From contig NW_008710663.1 in NCBI RefSeq assembly GCF_000327385.1, positions 1,878 to 65,877 of the forward strand: a DNA stretch of 64,000 nucleotides. Direction: 5' to 3'. The translations under genes were made by a program, and so were the position numbers. Of the stretch, positions 37,301 to 45,703 are shown in pieces. The notes beneath the pieces were generated by a model. The model did not search any database. It was not told the DNA's origin and saw only the letters and a program-made list of their open reading frames with translations. Numbering within the stretch: the stretch's first letter is position 1; every line of letters starts with the position of its first letter. The stretch is from Lottia gigantea. Taxonomy: Eukaryota; Mollusca; Gastropoda; Lottiidae.

Positions 37301-40300
37301 TGATCCAGGGTGGCCATTGAATACCTTCATGGCTACCTCATTGATTGTATCATCTTGAATGATCCAGGATGGCTATTGGATACCTTCATGGCTACCTCAT
37401 TGATTGTATCATCTTGAATGATCCAGGATGGCTGTTGGATACCTTCATGGCTACCTCATTGATTGTATCATCTTGAATGATCCAGGATGGCTATTGGACT
37501 ATCTTTATGGATACCATATTGATTTTGTAAGATCCATGACTAAAAGATTGTGATTTGAAATGGTTCATGTCGGTTTTTCCTATAATTCATTTAGCCCTTG
37601 AAATATTCTATATTTCCCATTTTCTAGACCAAAAAGGTCAATGTGTGAGTGTTGGGACTGGTCAAACAGCTGGTCTGTGGTTCAATATGAACTGTACCAC
37701 TAAAGCCAGCGCTGTGTGCGAGAAGCTGAAGAAGGGGGTGACAACTCTTCCACCAGTGACAACACCTGATGCTTCTTTACCTTGTCCGGATGGTTGGACG
37801 GCTGTGAGCATTTGGTGCTATCAGGTAAGTCTCACATCAGTGTCGTTTCTACCGGGATGGGCTGCGGTTGGAGCATTGGAGCGTTTCCACTTTCAACTTA
37901 TTATTTTAGGGGTTATTGCCTGTTAGACCACTACCCCAATTCACCCAATGATTAAAATATAAAGCATAACACTCAGCTAGTTATATAACATGATTGAATC
38001 ATTTCAGGTGAACAACGTGAAGTTTAATCTACAGAGAACCTGGGGTGACGCTCAGATCGACTGTCAACAGAAAGGAGCTCAATTGGCCAGTTTTCACAAT
38101 CAATCTGATCTCGATGCCCTTTATACATCCTCTCTATCGTAAGAATAGTTGATATTTTCCTTCTCATTGTTGGGCTGGTGGTTGATAATGTAATACAATG
38201 ATAGGTTCACTCAGAGCCGTATATATAGAGTTACGACTCACAGCTCATAATATCGTATTGCGGTCTGGATTAGTCCCTTGTAAGCAAGAGTTACATCCCT
38301 TGGATAGGCCTTAGAAGCCTTGAATGAAGGCTTTGTTTATCATACGCCTTTCTAAGTGAAATAAAAAATATATATAGATAAAGTAATATATATTTTTAGC
38401 ACCGGCAATGATCATTTCTGGATTGGACTGAACGACCTGGAAGGAAAAGGTACGTTACAATTTTTAGGGGAGGCCGTGATACGGGAGTCTGGGTGATCTT
38501 TATTTTGATCCCTCTGTCAAAAGGCAGCTGCCTCACCTGTCTCTACATAATTCAAGGCTCTGATAAGTCCGTTATTCTTTGTCTCTTACATATCTAACTT
38601 CTTGAGTTTTTGTCTAGACATTTTGTTTCATTTGAAAGGAATTGCATATTTGTTAATGGTTTAGGTAAACTTTCAGGATATGTGAATTCTGGCGGTACCG
38701 CTGCAGATTTAACAGCCTGGGCCACGAACGAACCTAATAACTATCAGGGTACGGCTGAGAATTGTGTGGAGGTTCGAACTACTACTGGAAAGTTCAATGA
38801 TCAAGCTTGTTCAGTCCTCAGGAACTGGATATGTGGTGTCAGGAAAGGTAAGTTGCTTAAGACTTCTACAGTTATTAGTGATTGGGGATGAAAGTCGACA
38901 CCCAGCTGACTCTAAGAAGCACTTAAATGAAATGAAATGGAGTTTTACGACCTACATTTCTGCACTTGATTCGGCTAATGAAGATGGTTGAAGCCCGTGG
39001 AAGTTCTGGATTCAGAATGATGCAGATGTCCTTGTCCAGGTCGTTGGTGATGTTCGACCGATCCCACAGTAATGTTTTTATTGAACTTTCTCCATTTAAC
39101 TTGTTTGAATGGATCCAAAATCATTTTTTATTCATTTTAACAGGCGTGACACTCCAGCCAGTTACTACGGTGAAGCCACCAACTCCTGGTCCAGGTAAGT
39201 ACCGCACTCTTTCTCAATCTACATCAGTTACTCCATTCCACCCCTCTACACACTGGTACATAAGGAACTTGCTAGAAATTTCCTGTCTTAACTTATGGCA
39301 TGTGAGGTTTGTGAGTGATTTGGAAAGATAAATGTCGGAGTTCCTTCCTGGGGTAACCTTATAATGATCTAAAATATCCAATCCGATACCAATATATTTC
39401 AGCCGGAAGTTGCTCACCAATAGGACTGGATGACACGTGGAAATCATACAATGGAAATTGTTACCTTGTTGTCGATGGTGCGGGAGATACAGCAAGATCT
39501 TGGCGGGGTGCTCGAGACTTTTGTCGACAACAGTCAGCAGAACTATCGTCCATTTCAACTGAACAGGAAAACCTCTTCTTATGGTCTCAGGTAACCTCGC
39601 AATCTTTTTAGTTTTACGTATATTGGTGGCGCTCACCTGGATCATAGAACTGGGGTGTCGGTAATTTTGGGACCAGGAAATAGGCTCTTGGCAAATTGTA
39701 ACTAAAAATCTTTCTTTTTTCCTTACATCATACGTCAATCTTCAGATATTTAGAATTTTATTTCATCATCATCATCATCATCATCATCATCTTAAAGCAG
39801 GAAAACCCCTTTTAAATTCTGGTTTATTTCATTTTATTTGGTTTCAGATTGTTAATATTACGTCCTACTCTGTGTGGATCGGCCTGAATGAGCTCAATCC
39901 TGATAAAGGTCCTCAGTAAGTATGTCGAAATCTTAATCAATCTGAAAAATGATATACGATTTTGTATGGAATTCGATTTCCAAATATCTAGAGAATCTTA
40001 ACCTGTATAGCTAGTAGCACACGTGTTCTCACTTGTCTAACCCATTCCGCCTTCTCCACGTCTTGACTTACATCTTTGTCATTGGGAAACCGGGTATCGT
40101 CCTAGACCACTAGCTAATAGACCACTATATAGATGACCGTATGATATAAGCTGTTGTATTAAGTCCACGAAGCTTAGGATATGGTTTGCCAACTCGGCAT
40201 CCTTTTCAGCGAGTTTATATAGCTACATTAGCTACGATGTATTTTGGTATTGACAACTCGACATCCCCATCAGATAGTCGTCATAGCTTTTGATTTGTAA

Positions 40301-43300
40301 GCCATGGCTATATTTTGCAGATGGTCTGATTCCACACCGTTTAAATACATCAACTGGAATCTGAATGAACCGAATGATTATCTGGGTCTCGAGGCCTGTG
40401 TTGATATGTTTGTAAAGAATGGTAAGAGTCTATTTATTGCTTGAAGGATATATCTATAAAATGTGCCACTGTCTGCAGCAGCTCTTGGACATCGGACGAA
40501 TGGGTTTCTCAGAGCCACATAAAGATGTCGAGGGTTGCTTCTTGCCCCACCCGAAACCAACCCCACCTAGACTCAATAATATAATGTAATTGTAAAGAAA
40601 AAAAATGTCAAAAAAAAACTCGGACTGGTACCTCGTAGGTACGACCCAAGTTCATTAAAGCTTTTGATACGACCCCTCAGTCCACCCCTGACTAAATACC
40701 CTATTTATGTTTGTAATTGTAGGTAAATGGAATGATGAACACTGTAATCTGAAACAGGCCTTTATTTGTAAAAGAAGTTTATCGGGAACAACACAACCTA
40801 CCCAGGCACCTGTCGTTTTACCAGGGTACTGTCCTACAGGATTCAATGCATATCGTAATAAATGTTTTAAGGTTTATGGAAACAATCGTCAATATCTGAA
40901 CTACAGTGATGCCAGTGCCGCCTGCAGGAAACTTGGTACTGGTTACAATTTAGCTGCTATTTCTAACCCACTTGAGGGAGGTGAGTTTTTTTCTACTGTT
41001 TGGATTTATATGAAATTTATGAGATCAGATTGACGGTCAGGTACTGTACTGAATGGAGGTCGTGTATTTCCGTTTATCGTGTTGATTGTTCACCTCTTTC
41101 CTCGATCCCAGACTTTAAAGTACATTGCGTTTATATTACATCAGTGTATTTGTAAGAAAACCTTTCTTCAGTGGTGGTGGGCCATGGGAACATTAATTTG
41201 TTCTCCAAGATCTGCGGCTGGCTACCTATCAATGGCGATATTTCGATTTCCGGTTGGTTCTCATTATAACGGGTACTATCTACACATATTTTCATATTAT
41301 CAGCATTTTTAACGACCTTGTTACCGAATGTTTGGTGGACGAGTTGGCTAGGAATGACTAACGTGAGAGGGTCGTTGTTCTGGGATGATAACGAGGATAG
41401 TACCTATTTTAACTGGGCACATGGTGAACCTAGCAACAAGGGAAAAGGGCAACAAGTAGGTTACTAATTTAGTACAATATAACCCAGAGTGATCACCCAA
41501 GTGATGTCTGTTGTACCACCACACTCTAGAATATACATCCATGGTGTTGTTTGTTGTACACCAGTGAACCACTCTCTAACATATGTAACCAGAGTAAGGT
41601 GATGTCCGGTGTACACACAACAACAGTGCAACACCGCTCTATAATATCAGTTATACCAGTCACACATTAGATAAATATGCCTGTTAATATTTGATATATA
41701 TAATTCATTCCAGTGTGTAATTGTATTTGGTGAACACGGTCGGGCAGGACAGTGGGGTCAGGCTAAATGTTCAGATAAGAAAGGCTATGTTTGTCAAACC
41801 TATAAAAGTAAGTTATGATTAGAATAGTGTACCTTATTACTATTATTATTACGAAAGCAAGATCGCCTCCATTTTAAAGATGACTTGTTTCAAAGCCTTA
41901 GCACCTGTTAAACCTCGACTTATATTTGTTTTGTATGGCCAATTCTACCATTGGGATTAAACTTAAAGAAGGTTGTCTTATCCTGAATGAGTGTATTAAT
42001 TTAATCGAAATACCTGAACTGTAAAGTCTATGGGATATGATTTCTTTTTATAGAGGCCTCAATCACTACCATTCAACCGGAAACGACGTCATGTGATGTA
42101 GATAAAGGATTTAGACCACTAAATAAAGACTGCGTGATATTGATGACAGATCCTAAGTCTTGGGATGATGCTCGAACATCCTGTAAGACTTTAATGTCGG
42201 ATCTTGCCAGTCTCAACAACCGTTACGAACAAGCATTCGCTTACCTGATAGCCAACGAGAACACAAAAGGACCATTCTGGATAGGATTAAACGATAAGAG
42301 TGTAAGCATGACTAAATTTGTTTTAAAGACTCTTTTCATCTCGATTTAAGGGAATACACGATGAAATGATATGGAGTTTCAGATTCTCCTTTCCTGTACC
42401 TGATTTGACTACTGAAGAAAGCTCAGTAAGTTAGTTAGAAGGATTGTCATCTGCTTCCAATTAGGAGCTATAGGTTGACGATTTTGGTAGCTTCGGCAAG
42501 TGAAATTTGGATTTTGGGAAAGGGAAAGTTTGATACTCTCAAACTAGGACGAAATAAATACTTTAAAGAGGGGGTGGTCTTAATTGGCTTAAAAGCTTTC
42601 TTCTGTTAATCTTCGTTAATTGTCATTGGACCTGGAATAAGATGAAAATAATAAATACATCTAATATATTTTATCTCTATAGAGAAAGGGTCAGTATACG
42701 TGGAGCGACAACTGGCCAGTGACTTTCACCAACTGGGGTGATAATCAACCCAATGTTACAGCTGGAACTGGGTGTGTCTCTTTCGCCTCTGACGGTTCCT
42801 GGAAAGATGATAAATGTGCGACTCAATATCCATATTTCTGTAAGAAAACTACTGGTAAGCAACTTTGATAAATACTTAATACCTGGGTTAATCGGTTGTT
42901 TTAAGCCATTATCATCAGGACCATCATCATCATCGAGATTATCACCATCGTGATCATCATCATCACCGTCGCCTGATAACCACCATTGCTACGAAAGTTT
43001 ATTTGATGGAGGGTAAAGTTTTGGACTCATGTGGGCATGAGAAGAGTAAGCAAACTCACTGAACAAGAGCAAGAAATCGACAACCAAAATATTTACTACA
43101 GAACGAAGACTCGACGCATATCCACGTGATTAGAGTCTATCTCACACTACCAACAGGTGCTTTGGATATTAGCAGGTCTTCATCATATTTTATTTTATTG
43201 TTTAGCTACTCCACCAGTAACACCAGCTCCGGGAACTGGTCAGTGTCCAGGATTATCCTATCAGAAGATCGGTACAGCCTGTTATAGTTTTGATTATAAA

Positions 43301-45703
43301 CCCAGAACTTTTGATATGGCAGTGAAATTCTGTGCTGAGGACCATGCTAGGTTGATCAGTCTTCATGATAATACCACCGACCTGTATATCTACAACTTCA
43401 TGTCTCAACAGAGCAGCTGGGCTGTTTGGTTAGGATCTCGCCGTGCTCCTGGTGGTGAGTTACTTCCCTTTATTCTATTAGGTTGGTAAGGATCTCGCCG
43501 TGCTCCTGGTGGTGAGTTACTTCGATTTATTATATTAGTTTAGTAAGGATCTCTCGTCATGCTCCTGGTGATAGGTTACTTCCCTTTATTCTATTAGTTT
43601 ATTTAGGATCTCGTCGTGCTCCTGGTGGTGGGTTACTTCCCTTTATTCTATTAGTTTATTAAGGATTTCGTCGTGCTCCTGGTGGTGGGTTACTTCCCTT
43701 TATTCTATTAGTTTAGTAAGGATCTCGTCATGCTCCTGGTGGTGGCTTACTTCCCTTTATTCTATTTGTTTAGTAAGGATCTCGTCATGCTCCTGGTGGT
43801 GGGTTACTTCCCTTTATTCTATTAGTTTAGTAAAGATCTCGTCATGCTCCTGGTGGTGGGTTACTTCCCTTTATTCTATTAGTTTAGTAAGGATCTCGTC
43901 ATGCTCCTGGTGGTGGGTTACTTCCCTTTATTCTATTAGTTTAGTAAGGATCTCGTCATACTCCTGGTGGTGGGTTACTTCCCTTTATTCTATTAGTTTA
44001 GTAAGGATCTCGTCATGCTCCTGGTGGTGGGTTACTTCCCTTTATTCTATTAGTTTAGTAAGGATCTCGTCATGCTCCTGGTGGTGGGTTACTTCCCTTT
44101 ATTCTATTAGTTCGGTACGGATCTCGTCGTGCACCTGGTGGTAGGTTACTTCCCTTGACCCCATAAGCTTGGTTCGATCTTGTCACTATTCATTTAAATT
44201 GAAAGTTAACTTTGTATGAAGTTATCCCAAGCTTTCTATTGGGCGCATTCACCCTTTTGAACCCATCTTTCGTGGTTGAACCAATGTCGGTTATTAAGTT
44301 CGAATCAAAACTATGTAAATATGAAAATGCTTGGTAACATTTGCTAATCGCAACTGATCACATCCCTGTTTTTTTCAGGATCGTATAAATGGTTGGATGG
44401 AAGTCCAGTGAACTATGAGTTTTGGAATAAAGGGGAACCAAAGAGAAACGATAGTGGTGGCGAGGAATTATTATGTGGCATGATGACATCCTGGAGTAAA
44501 GGATCATGGACGGCCTGCCCATGTACCAATTGGATGGGCACAATCTGTCAGAGATCCATGAGTAGGTTCAAATGTTTCTTTCGTCTTCCTTATTAGCCCA
44601 AATCAGGTGCTCAAAGACACCGTGTAATTTCATTAGCTCGATAAAGTACAAAAAAGAAGGGCGAGAAACAACACTTCAATTCATTTAATTTCAAATGTTT
44701 CTCAATGGGATTGTTAGGTCGGTTAGGTAGTTGTCTTGTGGTTTGCTTTCCTTCATTGCTTGGCTTCATAAAACCTGAAAATGTCCTAATACCATCGTTT
44801 CGAGTCTCAATCTGGAATCTTTCGAGAAACGTTTCGCTTTTTTATGATACATAGTGACATTTGACTTAAATCAAGTTCATATCTTTTTCAGAATATGACA
44901 ATTCGTCCTACACCTTTCCAACAATTGGGCCAGCGATAACCCCTACCCCTATGCCCGTATCGGGACAACCCCAAACCCCAAAACTGATCACCCCCGGTAA
45001 ACCACTAACCCCTATACCACCAACATCAAATTCTGGTACGAGACAACCAGCAAATTTTAAAACATTTACTCCCAATAACAACCATCCGTTTAGATTCCCA
45101 ACTGGTGTACCAATTACACCACAACATCAACAAGGTAACAACAATAACAACAATAACAACAATAACAACAATAACAATCCCAGCAAAACTTCAGGTGAGA
45201 CGGCTGGTTTATATTACTATGGAAGTGTCATATTGTGGTCTGGATTAATCTCTTCTTCACAAGAGTTACTTTTCTTTCAGTCAGATAAGAGTACTTGCCT
45301 TGGTAGTTATATTTTAGATCTGGAAAGTCCCTTAACAAGAGTCACTTGATATTGCTGTGGCAGTGTCATGTTGTGGTCGTGATTACTCAATTGTTAACAA
45401 GAGTTACTTCCCTTCCAGTCAGATTATCTTGCCTAGATATTGCTTTCTCTATATACGACGGCAAGACTTATTAATGTAGGCCTAAGGATTTAAAACTCCA
45501 TTTTCCATTTTTCAGGATCGGATTTAGGCGGTGGGGCAATAGCTGGTATAGTAATTGGATCTGTAGCCGTTATTGGAATCTTGATTCTGGGGGCTGTATT
45601 TGTCTTCAAGAAGAGAGAGAGTGGTTTAACAGGATTCGCTCGGTCATTTTCTAACGCCCTATATGAATCGGGTAACGAGAACGAAGGAGTCCAGTTTCAA
45701 TAA
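14751..45703 (+). CDS. Giant mannose-receptor-like lectin receptor: 12 CTLD, 3 FA58C, 1 WSC, one membrane span
   Basis: Fifty-one exons with GT-AG introns and consistent phases sum to 7,428 nt (about 2,475 aa). Order: signal peptide, CTLD1-5, FA58C1-3, WSC, CTLD6-12, Pro/Thr/Asn stalk, transmembrane helix, 30-odd residue tail. Exon coordinates are given in the domain entries. Predicted as a cell-surface or endocytic pattern receptor: vertebrate mannose-receptor proteins are type I chains of 8-10 CTLDs but carry a ricin-type and an FN2 domain, which I do not see here. Three CTLDs keep the EPN motif linked to mannose-type sugars. FA58C domains often bind glycans or phospholipids; WSC domains are putative carbohydrate binders. 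AATAAA lies at 45774, 71 nt after the stop. Most domain boundaries coincide with phase-1 introns, the usual mark of exon shuffling. A nicotinic receptor gene is nested in the intron after 27678. Confidence 0.9.
17002..17986 (+). other. Lectin receptor exons 4-6: CTLD2
   Basis: Exons 17002-17225, 17523-17599, 17883-17986. The domain starts CDASDGWLDVSGKCY and ends SDTCVAENTYICQKP. The VWVGISD segment is the usual WIGL-type core. No EPN or WND motif. Confidence 0.8.
18880..19025 (+). repeat. TGCTTTGC-type low-complexity tract
   Basis: Pyrimidine-rich, degenerate 5-bp periodicity (TGCTT/TGCTC/TGCTG) in the intron before exon 9 of the lectin receptor gene. Confidence 0.8.
19310..19445 (+). repeat. 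Dispersed repeat, partner of 20750-20885 (inverted)
   Basis: ATCTTCACAATGTCGAGCTATTACGAAC and GCGAATACAGCCA in this stretch match the reverse complement of about 20750-20885 in order; a piece of the same element (TTGGCTGTATTCGCTAGCGTACAAT) is at about 15990-16020. All lie in lectin receptor introns. Confidence 0.65.
19900..20120 (+). repeat. CAT/CGT trinucleotide-rich tract
   Basis: Imperfect (CAT)n and (CGT)n runs in the intron after CTLD3. Shorter (ATC)n runs occur at about 39757-39792 and 42905-42970. Confidence 0.85.
20340..21974 (+). other. Lectin receptor exons 11-14: CTLD4 and short Thr-rich linker
   Basis: Exons 20340-20492, 20949-21034, 21412-21562, then linker exon 21936-21974. 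Starts CDSGWSLYREDCYY; AWFGLSF core; the sugar-site positions read EPD and WED in place of EPN and WND, which could still coordinate calcium. The linker reads GASTTTPSGVV, likely O-glycosylated. Confidence 0.8.
22440..24955 (+). other. Lectin receptor exons 15-18: CTLD5 with EPN motif, and linker
   Basis: Exons 22440-22613, 23532-23660, 24248-24367, linker exon 24905-24955. Starts CGGPGWIDNQNTCY; LFIGGSD core; NWHTGEPN gives the mannose-type EPN and WDNTDC supplies the WND-like element. This is one of three CTLDs predicted to bind mannose, GlcNAc or fucose. Confidence 0.85.
25198..27153 (+). other. Lectin receptor exons 19-21: FA58C (discoidin) domain 1
   Basis: Exons 25198-25323, 25976-26169, 27012-27153. 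Bounded by TCKPT at the start and LKWEILGC at the end, as in F5/8 type C domains; the core reads GWWSPLRND, VKAISTMGRP and QWVTQYKLQY. A young SINE sits in the first intron of this domain. Confidence 0.85.
25543..25910 (+). mobile_element. tRNA-derived SINE, intact, with 13-bp target-site duplication
   Basis: The head carries an A box (TGGCTCAGTGAG) and a B box (GGTTCAATCCC) of RNA polymerase III; the body ends AAGTAGGACGTAAAACTCC then CATTTCATTTTT. The flanks are a perfect repeat, ACGCCCTTGCAGG, at 25530-25542 and 25911-25923. It lies in the lectin receptor intron 25324-25975, sense to the gene. The perfect duplication implies a recent insertion. Confidence 0.9.
28010..28200 (-). repeat. Dispersed repeat copy upstream of the nicotinic receptor gene
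   Basis: Reverse complement of the element at 8765-8960: ACGGATGGCGAATATG, CCGTTTCTGAGAC, GTGAACACTATTACTGA and GATTTGAAGGTTCAAATTT occur in the matching order. Confidence 0.7.
28865..30352 (+). CDS. Intronless nicotinic acetylcholine receptor alpha-type subunit
   Basis: One uninterrupted frame of about 495 aa. Adjacent Mets at 28865 and 28868 open a signal peptide (MQFFGLLIFFHCVATAKA); I prefer these to the Met at 28817, which would bury the leader. Extracellular landmarks: WTDCQLRWDPDQYGG, IWSPDITLYDNN, the 15-residue Cys-loop CTIDPLYFPFDTQVC, FGSWSFHG, and YQCCPEPYPD, whose vicinal cysteines mark alpha subunits and with the nearby Tyr/Trp residues form the acetylcholine box. TM1 starts PVSYVVNIIFPC; TM2 follows GEKIG, the cation-selective type. 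A long loop and TM4 complete it. AATAAA occurs at 31016 and 31043. It lies inside a lectin receptor intron on the same strand. Lack of introns suggests retroposition; molluscs are known to have expanded nicotinic families. Confidence 0.93.
   Translation: MMQFFGLLIFFHCVATAKAAKVVVRTSGSALPYTGNYGTSNQSLLLAELFENYYQGVIPKCYGLDGPVDVNVGIAIRQIMDVNEREQVMNLNAWIRLSWTDCQLRWDPDQYGGINSLTLPHDKIWSPDITLYDNNQESEGGLPGLSDYRPTVHADGTVHYNFPTVLHSLCTIDPLYFPFDTQVCPLKFGSWSFHGFDVNVVNMTDGADVGSFKKNVEWDLVSANSVRHELMYQCCPEPYPDVTFYIQIARKPVSYVVNIIFPCILISAIALLGFILPVDSGEKIGLEITVLLALAVYAQIVSDSLPSSAQIPYIGVFFSCSMIMVFASLVITVLVLNINFRGQLGKQVPRVVKTVVLNWLARLVFLYNSDNRVNPVQKLYKKKFLCEKNGLDNKAFVEDELSGEKTKNIKNGNNNHVKQIVPSIESPTQAMIDVMKDQLLILRAVNSNLQDKAADEEMTGEWQLVALVMDRIFFILFLFFTVIMSLTTILSAMGM
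32481..32615. mobile_element. Short inverted-repeat element (MITE-like) in lectin receptor intron 25
   Basis: The ends read AAAGGGATTGTGAACAGGTTTTC and, inverted, AAAGGATTGTAAAGTGGTTTTC, about 22-bp imperfect terminal inverted repeats around a core containing CAGTCAGACGTCTG. No coding capacity. Related pieces: 15096-15260, about 24160-24233, 46825-46870 and 47210-47290. Confidence 0.65.
32665..32910 (+). repeat. 82-bp unit repeated three times in lectin receptor intron 25
   Basis: AGTTTTCTGTGG recurs at 32668, 32750 and 32832, exactly 82 bp apart. The first two units are almost identical, the third more changed. Confidence 0.9.
33160..33340 (+). mobile_element. Diverged SINE middle/3' fragment in lectin receptor intron
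   Basis: GTTGTTCGGATCGAGCAATAAACAGAGGCC and TTGCCCTCATTGCACACTGC correspond in order to the body of the SINE at 25543. Further short tails with AAAACTCCATTCATTTCATT occur near 23490 and 31160 (+) and near 38930 (-). Confidence 0.6.
33912..34498 (+). other. Lectin receptor exons 28-29: WSC domain
   Basis: Exons 33912-34042 and 34339-34498. Pattern: YKVGCYADR, MCIHHCYLKGYYYAGLQN, YCYCGNSYG, CSLPCTNRAKLQCGG, giving the eight-cysteine arrangement of WSC domains, known from yeast cell-wall sensors and polycystin-1 and thought to bind carbohydrate. Confidence 0.85.
34744..35911 (+). other. Lectin receptor exons 30-32: CTLD6
   Basis: Exons 34744-34923, 35290-35444, 35798-35911. Starts CADGWMSYNDRCY; VWIGFNDL core; the sugar-site positions read QPA and WQDERC, so a normal EPN/QPD calcium site is not kept. 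Confidence 0.85.
36025..36112. repeat. Imperfect hairpin, about 33-bp arms, in lectin receptor intron 32
   Basis: ATAATGTCTTGACTGTAATAGCC on the left pairs with GCTATTGCAGTCAAGACATTAT on the right across a loop of about 10-20 bp. Similar single arms (TGACTRYAATAGC) occur in the dispersed repeat at 19310-19440 and 20750-20885. Confidence 0.75.
36186..37773 (+). other. Lectin receptor exons 33-35: CTLD7
   Basis: Exons 36186-36301, 36582-36730 and the first part of 37628-37824. Starts GWDGYENSCY; YYWTDVTDSD core; KPDQKGQC and WFNMNC occupy the sugar-site positions. A Thr/Pro linker (TTLPPVTTP) leads to CTLD8 within the same exon. A 59-bp minisatellite lies in its second intron. Confidence 0.8.
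37060..37500 (+). repeat. 59-bp minisatellite, about 7-8 copies, in lectin receptor intron 34
   Basis: Unit contains TACCTTCATGGCTACCTCAT and ATCTTGAATGATCCAGGATG. Copies differ by few bases. Confidence 0.9.
37774..39194 (+). other. Lectin receptor exons 35-39: CTLD8 with EPN motif, and linker
   Basis: Last part of exon 37628-37824, then 38008-38138, 38400-38449, 38665-38847, and linker exon 39144-39194 (TVKPPTPGP). Starts CPDGWTAVSIWCY; HFWIGLNDLEG core; NEPNNYQGTAENC and FNDQAC give EPN with an FND variant of WND. Predicted sugar-binding domain. Confidence 0.85.
39403..40780 (+). other. Lectin receptor exons 40-43: CTLD9 with complete EPN/WND site
   Basis: Exons 39403-39590, 39848-39915, 40321-40421 and the first part of 40723-40980. 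VWIGLNELNPDKG core, then NWNLNEPNDYLGLEAC and KWNDEHC: the only CTLD here with the full textbook EPN plus WND pair, so the best candidate for mannose-type binding. Confidence 0.9.
40781..41807 (+). other. Lectin receptor exons 43-45: CTLD10
   Basis: Last part of exon 40723-40980, then 41304-41455 and 41714-41807. Starts CPTGFNAYRNKCF; TSWLGMTN core; EPSNKG and WGQAKC replace EPN and WND, so sugar binding is doubtful. Confidence 0.85.
42054..42854 (+). other. Lectin receptor exons 46-47: CTLD11
   Basis: Exons 42054-42301 and 42683-42854. Starts CDVDKGFRPLNKDC; FWIGLNDKS core; NWGDNQPN and WKDDKC give a QPN-type site. QPN is intermediate between the mannose (EPN) and galactose (QPD) motifs, so its ligand cannot be assigned. 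Confidence 0.85.
43206..44561 (+). other. Lectin receptor exons 48-49: CTLD12
   Basis: Exons 43206-43454 and 44379-44561. Starts CPGLSYQKIGTACY; AVWLGSRR core; EPKRNDSGGEELLC and WTACPC lack a proper calcium site. The intron between the exons is filled with a minisatellite derived from the first exon's own 3' end. Confidence 0.85.
43434..44150 (+). repeat. 57-bp minisatellite grown from the 3' end of exon 48 and its splice donor
   Basis: The unit GGATCTCG(C/T)C..TGCTCCTGGTGG then TGGGTTACTTCCC begins inside coding exon 48 (ends 43454) and runs into the intron. About 12 copies follow; the first intronic copy keeps GGTGGTGAGTTACTT, the real donor context, and most later ones have GGTGGTGGGTTACTT. 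Confidence 0.9.
44892..45703 (+). other. Lectin receptor exons 50-51: stalk, transmembrane helix and endocytic-type tail
   Basis: Exon 44892-45194 is Pro/Thr-rich (TPTPMPVSG, TPGKPLTPIPPT) and ends in an Asn run of mixed AAC/AAT codons. Exon 45516-45703 encodes a Gly/Ile/Val-rich membrane span (GAIAGIVIGSVAVIG and on), the stop-transfer KKRES, then GFARSFSNALYESGNENE and the stop. FSNALY fits FxNxxY, the form of the internalisation signal (FENTLY) in mannose-receptor tails. Confidence 0.85.

Noticed and set aside
37060-37500. CRISPR-like regular repeats
   Set aside because: The whole 59-bp unit repeats head to tail without unique spacers, and the context is an animal intron. The same holds for the arrays at 4345 and 43434.
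39214-39738. 174-codon minus-strand frame
   Set aside because: Antisense to lectin receptor exon 40 and its flanking introns; no protein features.
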